20,636 bases of DNA, taken from CAZADH01 sp964483805 (lineage in GTDB: Bacteria > Muiribacteriota > Ozemobacteria > Ozemobacterales > Ozemobacteraceae). How positions within the stretch are numbered: position 1 is the stretch's first letter; each line of letters begins with the position of its first letter. This document shows positions 13,572 to 20,636 of the stretch, piece after piece. The translations under genes and the position numbers were made by a program. Below the pieces are notes generated by a model. That model had not been told where the DNA came from. It ran no database searches and saw only the letters and a program-made list of their open reading frames with translations. The stretch is from positions 1-20,636 of the forward strand of contig CAZADH010000089.1 of the NCBI GenBank assembly GCA_964483805.1, in the 5' to 3' direction.

Positions 13572-15548
13572 TCAATTCGCGAGCACGACCTCGGCGGCGT
13601 CGGTTGCACGCCCCAATGGGACCGGATTACCGGTCGCATCGGTGAACCAGGCGTGCACCCCGCAACCGCCACCGGTGTCGAGCAGCTTGACCAACAATGT
13701 ATTGCTACCACGGGTGAACGTCACCGGAAACGTGTTGTATCGGGCTGGGTCAAACGAACCGTGCCCCGCCTTGGTGGCGTCTTCCGTGAAGACGGCAACC
13801 CCGTTGACCCAGACCTGGACGAAGTCGTCGCAGCCGATGTTCATGGTCACGGCACGCTCGTGTGCGGTCTGCACGCGGGCCGCGAGATACGCCATGCGCG
13901 GCCAGGTGTCGGTGACGGCCGTGAAATACCGCGGCGCATCGGCGTGACCGTCGAGATAACAACCCGAGCGGATGCGCCGCCACTCGCCGCGACCCAGTTT
14001 CAGGCCGGGGACGGGGCGAAGCTGGCCGTCGGCGACCGGAAGCCAGCTTCGTGACAACCAGTCGGGGGCGCCCGTGCCCTGCGGGGTGAAGAAGCGGTCC
14101 CACACGAGCCAGTCGCTGACGCGATCTTCGCCGACGCTGAACGCCACGTTGGCCTTGGGATCGCCGCCGCCGACCTGGTTGCCGGCCCGGTCCATCGCTT
14201 CGGCCGCGACCCAATGGATGCCGCGCGGCAGGATCTGGGCCGGATCCTCACCAGGCCGCACCATCAGCCATCGCAACCCGCGCATCTCGTCGGTCGCCGC
14301 GGCCTGCGACGGGGCGAACACGACATCGCGGTTGTTGCCATCGAGCACGAAGGCGATGTGCGACAACCCGGATGCCGCCGATCCGGGCCGGTCGTTCGCG
14401 GCATACATGACACCGACCTGGGTGCTGCCCACCGGGAAGCGGTCGCTGCCATCGGGTTGGATCACCGCCAGTTCGGTGACCTGCGGCGGCTCGTGATCAT
14501 CGTTCGTGGTGTCGCTGTTGAAGAACCGATTCCGGTTGAGGGCCGCAAGCTGGGACGGGTCGATGATGACCGGCGTGCCGCAGACCGTGGGCCGATCGGC
14601 GGGCCGGTGGCGCGGATACTGCGTGTCGGGCGTGAACCCGGCGTCGGGATACAGTGACGCGAAGATGCCGCGAAACCCGTTGCCCATCAACTGAAAGTCG
14701 CCACGCACCGAGTTGTCGAGAGGCGAGACCGTCGCCAGGAAGCAATGGTGCAGGCCGAACGCATGCCCCATTTCGTGCATCGTTGCGCCGATGAAGATCG
14801 ACGCGTACTCCCAGACCTGGCTGTTCTGCAGATCACCCCACTCGTTCGCGGCGTATTCAGTCAGCGGCGGTCGCCAGTACGGGCCTCCGGCCCAGATGTT
14901 CGAAAACCGCGTGTCACGAAAGATCGCCAGTTGTTCGGCATCGTTGCGGCCGAGGGTGAGAAACCGCAACGGTGCCGGGCTGACGCCCGGGTTTTCGACG
15001 TCGTTGCCGAAAATGTGGTCGCCCTCCCAGACTCCGCCGCCGCCATAGTTGGGCGCGTTCTTGATGCCGTGGTCGGGGTTGATCGACGAGAAGTCGGTGA
15101 TGTGCACGACGATGGCGTCGCGCCCAAACTCGGTCCCAAGATACTCAGGAACTTCACGGTCGATGGCGGTGTGATTGCGGGTGTAATACTCAGTATTGCG
15201 CTGCGCATCGGCGTGCGCCCCGCCAGGGCGATGGTCGATCAGGTGCACGACCAGTTGCCCGTCGTTGGCGGTTTCGAACCGGAAGGTCTTGCCTTCGCCC
15301 TGGCTGTCGAGATACCCCGCTATCGCCATCTGGCGGCGAAAATAGCGCTGCGCCATGGTCATGAGTTGATGCAGGCGGGCGCGGTGGTCGACCAACGGTT
15401 GGCGGTCGGCCGGCACCAGATAGACCACTCGCAACTGCCGGGTTGCCGCCTCGGCCGGCGCCGTGAGGATAGCGGCAGTCAGCAGAACCACCAGCCAAGA
15501 AAGCATACGTTGTATTGTTGTGCGTAACTCGCGGTGTGGCGTTGCCAT
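13572..15548 (-). CDS. Secreted metzincin-type zinc metalloprotease with C-terminal beta-rich domain
   Basis: A 658-residue protein. ATG 15548 is chosen because GGGAGG lies about 8 nt upstream. Residues 15-35 form a signal peptide (MLSWLVVLLTAAILTAPAEA), so it is exported. The zinc site is complete: H258-E-M-G-H262-A-F-G265-L-H-H268 fits HExxHxxGxxH of metzincins, with Met288 (FQLMGNG) as the likely Met-turn. Residues about 350-450 look like an Ig-like region. The C-terminal 140 residues, with VQVWVNGVAVFTED and NTLLVKLLDTGGG, resemble galactose-binding-like sandwiches of secreted enzymes. I cannot name the peptidase family. It is convergent with the kinase and upstream of nothing else on its strand except a tRNA with its own terminator. 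The substrate is unknown. Confidence 0.85.
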   Translation of the reverse strand: MATPHRELRTTIQRMLSWLVVLLTAAILTAPAEAATRQLRVVYLVPADRQPLVDHRARLHQLMTMAQRYFRRQMAIAGYLDSQGEGKTFRFETANDGQLVVHLIDHRPGGAHADAQRNTEYYTRNHTAIDREVPEYLGTEFGRDAIVVHITDFSSINPDHGIKNAPNYGGGGVWEGDHIFGNDVENPGVSPAPLRFLTLGRNDAEQLAIFRDTRFSNIWAGGPYWRPPLTEYAANEWGDLQNSQVWEYASIFIGATMHEMGHAFGLHHCFLATVSPLDNSVRGDFQLMGNGFRGIFASLYPDAGFTPDTQYPRHRPADRPTVCGTPVIIDPSQLAALNRNRFFNSDTTNDDHEPPQVTELAVIQPDGSDRFPVGSTQVGVMYAANDRPGSAASGLSHIAFVLDGNNRDVVFAPSQAAATDEMRGLRWLMVRPGEDPAQILPRGIHWVAAEAMDRAGNQVGGGDPKANVAFSVGEDRVSDWLVWDRFFTPQGTGAPDWLSRSWLPVADGQLRPVPGLKLGRGEWRRIRSGCYLDGHADAPRYFTAVTDTWPRMAYLAARVQTAHERAVTMNIGCDDFVQVWVNGVAVFTEDATKAGHGSFDPARYNTFPVTFTRGSNTLLVKLLDTGGGCGVHAWFTDATGNPVPLGRATDAAEVVLAN

Positions 15549-15610
15549 GGTAAGTCCTCCCCTGGTTGGCTGTGAATCGGCTCCGGCGGGCCCGAATCAT
15601 CAATTCGCAA

Positions 15611-15650
15611 GAAAAACCGGCCCGGATCTCACGAGGAGAACCGGACCGGT
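15611..15650 (-). terminator. Rho-independent terminator of tRNA-Pro
   Basis: Read on the minus strand, ACCGGTCCGG (15650-15641) and CCGGGCCGGT (15625-15616) form a 10-bp stem with one G-U pair, directly followed by TTTTTC (15616-15611). This is a textbook intrinsic terminator starting 7 nt after the tRNA 3' end. Confidence 0.88.
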
Positions 15651-15656
15651 CATCGG

Positions 15657-15730
15657 TCGGGGCGGCCAGACTCGAACTGGCGACCACTTGAACCCCATTC
15701 AAGTACGCTAGCCAACTGCGCCACGCCCCG
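15657..15730 (-). tRNA. tRNA-Pro (anticodon GGG)
   Basis: A 74-nt cloverleaf on the minus strand: acceptor CGGGGCG/CGCCCCG (7 perfect pairs), D-arm GCGC-AGTTGGCTA-GCGT, anticodon stem CTTGA/TCAAG with loop ATGGGGT giving anticodon GGG after T33, a 5-nt variable loop, T-arm GCCAG-TTCGAGT-CTGGC and discriminator A. CC follows the discriminator but the final A of CCA is not encoded, so CCA addition would be enzymatic. A promoter and terminator flank it. Confidence 0.95.
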
Positions 15731-15750
15731 CGGGTGAAACCCGTGGAGGT

Positions 15751-15779
15751 ATCTTATCACGGTTGCGGATGATTTGCAA
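15751..15779 (-). promoter_or_regulatory. Sigma70-type promoter of tRNA-Pro
   Basis: On the minus strand TTGCAA (15779-15774) and TAAGAT (15756-15751) are separated by 17 bp. The predicted start is about 15 nt before the mature tRNA 5' end. A small dyad, CGGGT-GAA-ACCCG (15731-15743), lies between the promoter and the tRNA. Confidence 0.7.
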
Positions 15780-15900
15780 GACGCGCATTGGGCTGTTTGC
15801 CAAACCGGCATCTGGCGCCGCATCGCGGTGATGACGCGGGCGCCGAAGCGGTGCCCGAGAAGGCCCGGCAGGGTTGCGAAAAATGAGCATCGGCGGGGGC

Positions 15901-15929
15901 TTGTACTGCGTGAGTGATTCTGCTATACC
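15901..15929 (+). promoter_or_regulatory. Sigma70-type promoter, possibly giving a leaderless mRNA
   Basis: TTGTAC at 15901-15906 and TATACC at 15924-15929, spaced 17 bp. The expected transcription start (about 7 nt after the -10) falls on the ATG at 15937, so the message would have essentially no 5' leader. Confidence 0.55.
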
Positions 15930-15936
15930 GTGGAAC

Positions 15937-16527
15937 ATGCCCGACCATCCGGCCCATTCCCGCCCGCCGCGGCGCCCCCTCGGCGCCGAACTTGCCGCTT
16001 CGGCGCTCACCGACAACGGTGCGACCCGGTCAGCCACCGGGGTTCCGGTGCGCACGGCCGTGCGCACCCCGGTCACCGCCGCGACGCGTGGTTGCGAGTT
16101 GCCGGCCCTGATCGAAGCCCTGCGCGACGTGGCGCGCACGGCCGGGTACGATGTCGCTGCCCATCCGGCCGGCATCGAACTGCTCGAACTGCAACTGGCC
16201 GGCAGCACCTACACGCTGACGGTCACGGTCGCGCCGACCCATCGGGCGCGGCGACGGATGATCGCGCTCGAGATCTCCTGCACGTGCGTGTTGCGCCTCG
16301 GCACCGATCTCGATGCAGCCCGCCAGGAATCGATTCACAGTGGCATCAACGTGATGAGCCGGCCGTTGCTGTTCTACGTGCGCCAGCATGAGATTCGCAG
16401 TTCGTTCATTCAGTTCCTCGACCCGGCCTGGCTCGACGCCGAACTGCTCACCGATTTCGTGCAGTTGCACGACCGCGTGTATGGGCAGGTGGTGCCGGTT
16501 CTGCGCGAGGCCATCGGCATCCGCTGA
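15937..16527 (+). CDS. Hypothetical protein, 196 aa
   Basis: The reading frame is open from 15874. ATG 15937 is preferred because a sigma70-like promoter ends 7 nt upstream of it; ATG 15883 would lie upstream of that promoter. The first 50 residues (MPDHPAHSRPPRRPLGAELA onward) are Arg/Pro/Ala-rich and probably disordered. From about residue 50 there is an alpha/beta domain with LPALIEALRDVARTAGYDVA, a strand-rich TYTLTVTVAP segment, basic HRARRR, IALEISCTCVLR, and a C-terminal helix ending VVPVLREAIGIR. It vaguely resembles YbjN/T3SS-chaperone-like folds, but I cannot assign a family. No signal peptide or membrane segment is seen, so it should be cytoplasmic. It converges with the HEAT-repeat gene. 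Confidence 0.65.
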   Translation: MPDHPAHSRPPRRPLGAELAASALTDNGATRSATGVPVRTAVRTPVTAATRGCELPALIEALRDVARTAGYDVAAHPAGIELLELQLAGSTYTLTVTVAPTHRARRRMIALEISCTCVLRLGTDLDAARQESIHSGINVMSRPLLFYVRQHEIRSSFIQFLDPAWLDAELLTDFVQLHDRVYGQVVPVLREAIGIR

Positions 16528-16555
16528 CCCGGGGGCAGTTGCGGGCGGGTGGGTG

Positions 16556-18328
16556 TTAGCGGGTGTCGGTGCCGGAGGCGATCGGCGGGGTTGCCGACGC
16601 CACGGGGGCCGACGAACCAGTGGGCGAGGCCGATCCGGATTGCGAGTCGCCGTCGCCCGGAACCGGCACGGCCAGTCGCTGCACCCACGGCCGCACACTC
16701 GTGGTGCCCTCGGCCCGAAACGCGGTGGCCCGCCGAAACGTGAACCCGGCGAGTTGCACGACGAGCAGGAATGCGCCCAGCCCGAGGGCGATGGGGATGA
16801 ACCGTTCGCGGCCTTTGAGTCCGGGGTGCATGGCCGAGAGGGCGCCAAACCCCACGGCAACCAGCGTTAACATGAACACCAGAAAGAATGTCTGGTCGAT
16901 GTATTGCTGATATGTTGCAGTCAGGTCGAGCACGCCCTCGTCGTGGCTGCCCAGAAGCCGCGCCAACTGAGCGACGGGTTGCAGGCCGTTGAAAGCGTCG
17001 ATGTGGTGCCAGGCGAGAAAGAAGACCATGACCACGACAACGCCCCAGGCCATGCGCGTCGCCTTGGGGACCTGCGGCCGTGCCCACCGCGGTACTGATT
17101 CGAGCAATGCTTCGTATGACAACACCAGGATCAGCGCAAAGAAGCCCATCAGGCCGCCCACCTTGGCGTAGAGCGCCGCGACACACGCCAGCACCAGCGC
17201 CACCGTGCGCGTGCCCGGAACCCGGCGGGCGAACAGCAGCGCCATGACGGCCACGGCGGTGCCGACGAGGAACTCGTGGCCGCTGCCCGTCGCGTCGAAC
17301 GGGGCGAAATGCGCGACCGCAGCGGCGATGAGTACCGCAACCGGGCGCCACATCGGCACCTGGAGTTCTCCGGGTTCGGTTGCGGCTCCGGCCGGTTTGG
17401 CGGTGACGGTCACCCCGTCGGTGCCGCCCCGTGCCCGCAGGGTCAGGGCCCGCATGCGGATCGCCGGGAACCGCGATTGCCGCGCGAGGTCGACCAGGCG
17501 CGGGTCATGGTCGGTGCCCACCGATTCCATCACATACAAAGCGCTGTCCTGCCAGAAGAGCTGGTCGGCGGCAAGCATGTCGGCGAGCGCTTCTTCAGCA
17601 GCTTCGCGGTCTTGCGACCACAACAGCTTGATGGCATTGGCCCGCACGCGGTTGTCGGCCGCGTCGACGAGTTCACGGGCCTCGGGAACGCCGCTGCCGT
17701 CGCCCAGCATCGCCAACCCTTCCAACGTGTTGGCCACGACCCGGGTGTCGGGGTGTTTGAGGTACGGGAGCAGCGCCTCGGTGACGCGGCGGTCGCGAAT
17801 GCGCCCCAGTCGCTTTACAATGTATGACAACTTGTACGGGTCGGTTTCGTTGCTCAGGAACTTCAGCAATTCGGGCAACAACGCCGCGTCGCGGCTCCCG
17901 GTCAACCGTTCGATCGCATCGAAGACAATGTAGCGGCTGCCGAGCTTCAGCTTCATCAACAGGATTTCGGCGGCTGCCGAGGAGACCCCTTCGGTCGTCG
18001 GTGCCCCCGCCGCTGCCTCACCATTGCCGCCCGCAGCCGTCTGCGCACCGTCGGCCGCCAGCTTGGTGCGCAGCTTGCGCGCCCAGTAGCGCACGCCCGG
18101 GTCGGCGCTGAGAATTGCCCGCCCCAGCGCGTCGTGACAGCGCGTGGCCACATCGGTCGGAACATCGCTGATGGTGGCCAGGTATTCGAGCACTTCGGCG
18201 CACAGGTCGTCGTCGCCCGCGTTCAACGCTTCGAGCAGGTGCATGTGCCACGCACCCCGTGCCGGCGAAAGTGGCTTGGGTGGTGGTGCGTCTTCGGGCA
18301 AACCCGCGTTGTGTCCGTGTTTCGTCAC
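16556..18328 (-). CDS. HEAT-repeat multi-pass membrane protein
   Basis: A 590-residue protein from GTG 18328. The N-terminal cytoplasmic part (residues 25-300) has alpha-helical repeats of HEAT type, with segments such as LLPELLKFLSNETDPYKLSY, RVTEALLPYLKHPDTRVVAN and PEARELVDAADNRVRANAIK. Residues 94-118 are a low-complexity Gly/Ala linker. From residue 327 to 530 there are about six or seven hydrophobic segments (327-343, 352-368, 374-405, 427-441, 480-497, 510-529). The last 40 residues are a Ser/Ala/Pro/Thr-rich tail. HEAT repeats usually bind proteins, so it may recruit partners to the membrane. Function is unknown. The start has no Shine-Dalgarno; an internal ATG at codon 29 is an alternative. 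Confidence 0.75.
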   Translation of the reverse strand: MTKHGHNAGLPEDAPPPKPLSPARGAWHMHLLEALNAGDDDLCAEVLEYLATISDVPTDVATRCHDALGRAILSADPGVRYWARKLRTKLAADGAQTAAGGNGEAAAGAPTTEGVSSAAAEILLMKLKLGSRYIVFDAIERLTGSRDAALLPELLKFLSNETDPYKLSYIVKRLGRIRDRRVTEALLPYLKHPDTRVVANTLEGLAMLGDGSGVPEARELVDAADNRVRANAIKLLWSQDREAAEEALADMLAADQLFWQDSALYVMESVGTDHDPRLVDLARQSRFPAIRMRALTLRARGGTDGVTVTAKPAGAATEPGELQVPMWRPVAVLIAAAVAHFAPFDATGSGHEFLVGTAVAVMALLFARRVPGTRTVALVLACVAALYAKVGGLMGFFALILVLSYEALLESVPRWARPQVPKATRMAWGVVVVMVFFLAWHHIDAFNGLQPVAQLARLLGSHDEGVLDLTATYQQYIDQTFFLVFMLTLVAVGFGALSAMHPGLKGRERFIPIALGLGAFLLVVQLAGFTFRRATAFRAEGTTSVRPWVQRLAVPVPGDGDSQSGSASPTGSSAPVASATPPIASGTDTR

Positions 18329-18373
18329 GCGGTACGTTTACCACAAACCCCCGACTGCGGCAAGGCGGCGGGC

Positions 18374-18403
18374 TTGACACGCTTTGGGCAAAGTTCCTAG
18401 AAT
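18374..18403 (+). promoter_or_regulatory. Sigma70-type promoter of the DUF1015 gene
   Basis: Consensus TTGACA at 18374-18379 and TAGAAT at 18398-18403 (one mismatch to TATAAT), spaced 18 bp. The predicted start near 18410 leaves a leader of about 65 nt before ATG 18475. Confidence 0.8.
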
Positions 18404-18474
18404 GCTGCGTACCACGTCGTTTCGAGGACGCGATCCCGGTCCTCAGAAGCGATCAACCATCAAGGAGGGAATTC

Positions 18475-19713
18475 ATGGCCACCGTTCGACCGTTCAAAGG
18501 TCTGCGTCCACCACCCGAGCTGGCGAGCAAAGTCGCCGCCCTGCCCTACGACGTCATGAACTCAGACGAAGCCCGCAAGATGGCGGCGGGCAACCCGATG
18601 AGTTTCTTGCATGTGACCAAACCCGAGATCGACCTCGACCCCGGCATCGATCTCTACGACCAACGCGTGTATGACAAGGCTGGCGAGAACTTCCGATTGT
18701 TCTCTGAGAAGGGCTACCTCAAAGACGACGCCACGCCCAACCTCTATGTCTATCGCCAGGTCATGAACGGCCGGGCCCAGACCGGGTTGATGGCCTGCTG
18801 TTCGGCCGAAGAGTACTGGGCCGACATCATCAAAAAGCATGAACTGACGCGAGCCGACAAAGAAGAAGACCGGCTCAAGCACCTCGATACCATCGATGCC
18901 AACGCTGGCCCGGTGTTTCTCACCTATCGGGCCCAGAAAGAGATCGACACGCTCGTCGAACAGGTCACCGCGAAAAAGCCTGATGTCGATTTCGTCTCTG
19001 ACGATGGTGTTCAACACGTGCTGTGGGTCGTCACCGACAAGTCGTGGATCGAGAAGATGGTGGCGCAGTTCAAGCAGGTGCCGGTGCTCTACGTCGCCGA
19101 TGGTCACCATCGTTCGGCCGCGGCCTGCCGCATCGGCAAGGTGCGCAAAGAGAAGAATCCGAAGCACACCGGCAACGAGGAATACAATTTCTTCCTGGCC
19201 GTGCTGTTCCCGCACCACCACCTCTATATTATGGACTACAACCGCGTCGTCAAAGACCTCAACGGCAAATCGCGGGCCGAGTTCGACAAGGCGGTCGCCG
19301 AGAAGTTCACCGTCGAACCGACCCACGAGAAATCGCCGAGCAAGGCCCTGACCTTCGGCATGTACATCGACGGCAAATGGCACAAGCTCACGGCGAAGCC
19401 CGGCACGTTCAATGCCAACGACCCGATCGAGTCACTCGATGTCTCGATTCTGCAAAACAATCTGCTGGCGCCGATTCTCGGCATCGCCGACCCGCGCAAA
19501 GACAAACGCGTCGACTTCGTGGGCGGCATCCGCGGCATGGCCGAACTCGAGCGCCTCGTCGACTCGAAGAAGTTCGCCGTGGCATTTGCCATGCATGCCA
19601 CCTCGATCGAGCAGTTGATGGCGATCGCCGACGCGGGCAAGATCATGCCGCCGAAGTCGACCTGGTTCGAGCCGAAACTGCGCTCGGGCATGGTCATTCA
19701 CCGCCTGAAGTAA
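18475..19713 (+). CDS. DUF1015 family protein
   Basis: A 412-residue protein from ATG 18475 with an AAGGAGG Shine-Dalgarno 7 nt upstream. It matches DUF1015: N-terminal VRPFKGLRPPPELASKVAAL then PYDVMNSDEAR (residues 4-34), SFLHVTKPEIDL (43-54), KKHELTRADKEEDRLKHL (120-137) and the hallmark VADGHHRSAAA (207-217). The C-terminus has SLDVSILQNNLLAPILGI and a GGIRGMAELERLV segment. The family is widespread and not firmly characterised. Its members are often found near serine-biosynthesis genes and are related to ParB-like folds, so a small-molecule kinase role is possible, but nothing in this window supports a pathway. It is a single-gene transcript with its own promoter and terminator. Confidence 0.9.
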   Translation: MATVRPFKGLRPPPELASKVAALPYDVMNSDEARKMAAGNPMSFLHVTKPEIDLDPGIDLYDQRVYDKAGENFRLFSEKGYLKDDATPNLYVYRQVMNGRAQTGLMACCSAEEYWADIIKKHELTRADKEEDRLKHLDTIDANAGPVFLTYRAQKEIDTLVEQVTAKKPDVDFVSDDGVQHVLWVVTDKSWIEKMVAQFKQVPVLYVADGHHRSAAACRIGKVRKEKNPKHTGNEEYNFFLAVLFPHHHLYIMDYNRVVKDLNGKSRAEFDKAVAEKFTVEPTHEKSPSKALTFGMYIDGKWHKLTAKPGTFNANDPIESLDVSILQNNLLAPILGIADPRKDKRVDFVGGIRGMAELERLVDSKKFAVAFAMHATSIEQLMAIADAGKIMPPKSTWFEPKLRSGMVIHRLK

Positions 19714-19734
19714 TACGTTGTATTGTTTATGTGC

Positions 19735-19782
19735 CGGCCGGTGGGCGCACTGCGTTGATGGTGCCCCCGGCCGTTTCTTTTT
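19735..19782 (+). terminator. Rho-independent terminator of the DUF1015 gene
   Basis: CGGCCGG (19735-19741) pairs with CCGGCCG (19767-19773), with further pairing of GGGCGCAC and GGTGCCC inside, followed by TTTCTTTTT (19774-19782). It begins 21 nt after the stop codon. Confidence 0.88.
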
Positions 19783-19822
19783 GCGCGTTGCCGGTGCCTG
19801 AGCACCACCAGAGGAGGCCATC

Positions 19823-20636
19823 ATGACCGAGTCCCGCCCGCCCGTCCAACCACGCGATTTGCTCGAGAAGAACCGCGATTCCGGGCCCGAGAACCCGGTA
19901 CGCATGGCCCGCAGCGGCGACGACCAGGGACACACCATCGTGGGTGGCCGCCCTGCGGGCGCGCGCAGCGGCGGCGCCAATGTGCCGCGCACCATGGAGT
20001 TGCTCATCAAGAAGGCCGCCCTCGACCCGGCGTTTCGCGACGAACTGGTGGCGCGGCGCAGCGAGGCGGCCCGGGCCTTGGGCCTTGCCCTCGATCCGGC
20101 TGAGACCGCGATGCTCGATCACATTCCCGCCACTCAGTTACAGGCAATCATTGCGCACACCAGCGTTCCCGAGGTGCAGCGGCGGCTGCTCAGCACCGGC
20201 ACCGCGAGCGCGGCGATGGCCGCGTTGCTGGCGCAACTGACGTTCGCGCCGGTGGCGGCCCGTGCCGAGAGCGCGCCGGTCCCCCCGCCGCCCGCGCCGA
20301 CCACCGATCCGGCACGGCAGGTCGAAACCGGTATTCGTCCCGATCTACCGGATCCCCTGACCGTCAACAACGGCAGTTCGGCCAACGACGCGACGCCGAC
20401 CGCCAAAGGCGGCATCCGCCCCGATCTGCCCGAACCGGGCGCGGCGATGAACCGACCGGCGCCGAACGACCCGGGTGTGCGCATGACCGGGGGGATTCGC
20501 CCCGACAATCCCAACGATCCCGGGGATCTGCGTGACCCGGTACCGGTGCCGCCGGAGCCGCCGGTCGCGACGGCGACCACGCCGCCGGACGACGACTTCG
20601 CCGATCGCGAGCGGATCCGCCGGCCCTACCCGATGC
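19823..20636 (+). CDS. RiPP-precursor-like protein with 27-residue periodic GIRPD motifs, incomplete at right edge
   Basis: ATG 19823 (GAGGAGG 5-11 nt upstream) opens a frame that runs through the window end (271 codons seen, no stop). Residues 1-55 are polar. Residues 57-118 (MELLIKKAALDPAFRDELVA, RSEAARALGLALDPAETAML, then VPEVQRR) resemble the leader domain of Nif11/nitrile-hydratase-like RiPP precursors, especially the type annotated as Franean1_4349. Residues 120-149 have RR, an Ala-rich hydrophobic stretch and AARA-ES, like a Tat signal with a cleavage site. The rest is Pro/Asp/Asn-rich and holds GIRPDLP (170-176), GIRPDLP (197-203) and GIRPDNP (224-230), exactly 27 residues apart. A repeated core region is plausible. 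No modifying enzyme is visible in the window; it might lie beyond the right edge. Family assignment is from pattern memory and should be treated as tentative. Confidence 0.7.
   Translation, partial: MTESRPPVQPRDLLEKNRDSGPENPVRMARSGDDQGHTIVGGRPAGARSGGANVPRTMELLIKKAALDPAFRDELVARRSEAARALGLALDPAETAMLDHIPATQLQAIIAHTSVPEVQRRLLSTGTASAAMAALLAQLTFAPVAARAESAPVPPPPAPTTDPARQVETGIRPDLPDPLTVNNGSSANDATPTAKGGIRPDLPEPGAAMNRPAPNDPGVRMTGGIRPDNPNDPGDLRDPVPVPPEPPVATATTPPDDDFADRERIRRPYPM
20330..20512 (+). repeat. Three in-frame GIRPD motifs at 81-bp spacing
   Basis: The motifs are encoded at 20330-20350, 20411-20431 and 20492-20512, exactly 81 bp apart. The residues between them are not conserved, and the codons differ between copies (for example GGT ATT CGT, GGC ATC CGC and GGG ATT CGC). 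The amino acids are therefore kept while the DNA has diverged, which points to selection on the peptide rather than recent duplication. Confidence 0.8.

Noticed and set aside
13315..13947. A plus-strand ORF across the kinase and protease 3' ends
   Set aside because: It overlaps two convergent genes with clear motifs and has no start signal or recognisable domain.

Overview
The window reads as about 20.6 kb of a high-GC (roughly 65%) bacterial chromosome, probably from an environmental or metagenome-assembled genome: a run of exactly ten Ns (11635-11644) sits beside a fragment with clearly different base composition. Microcompartment genes, a Kdp potassium pump under apparent sigma-54 control, a DUF1015 protein and a RiPP-precursor-like protein do not point to one well-known lineage. 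I do not name a phylum.

Layout. (1) 1-2618, minus strand: the end of a bacterial microcompartment (BMC) operon. It has two pentameric shell (EutN/CcmL) genes that overlap, then a flavoprotein / Cys-rich / deoxyribose-phosphate aldolase (DeoC) fusion ending at a strong hairpin terminator. Beyond this lie a repeat-bearing spacer and two overlapping micro-ORFs at the left edge. (2) 2715-4938, plus strand: a sigma70-type promoter, an exported protein of unknown function, and a sigma-54-dependent response regulator. (3) 4939-13565, plus strand: the Kdp region. Two dyads 31 bp apart precede a near-consensus -24/-12 sigma-54 promoter. Then come four very small membrane ORFs (at least one a KdpF), kdpA, kdpB, kdpC, a KdpD N-terminal (sensor plus Usp) protein without a kinase domain, and a separate HAMP/PAS histidine kinase. 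The kinase is interrupted by the assembly gap and about 170 bp of a PilT-type ATPase sequence that does not belong there. (4) 13572-15730, minus strand: a secreted metzincin-type metalloprotease, and upstream a tRNA-Pro(GGG) with its own promoter and terminator. (5) 15901-16527, plus strand: an unknown protein, possibly made from a leaderless mRNA. (6) 16556-18328, minus strand: a HEAT-repeat multi-pass membrane protein. (7) 18374-19782, plus strand: a DUF1015 gene with a clear promoter and terminator. (8) 19823 to the right edge, plus strand: the start of a protein with a RiPP-leader-like domain, a Tat-like segment and GIRPD motifs spaced exactly 27 residues apart.

How it fits together. The Kdp block looks like a complete potassium-starvation response with non-classical wiring. 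A KdpD-like sensor and a separate kinase would signal to an NtrC-type regulator, which would bind the paired dyads and open a sigma-54 promoter, instead of an OmpR-type KdpE acting at a sigma70 promoter. The BMC segment suggests encapsulated cleavage of a deoxyribose-phosphate-type sugar to an aldehyde, but the hexameric shell and aldehyde-processing genes must lie outside the window. The GIRPD-repeat protein at the right edge is the best candidate for something undescribed.
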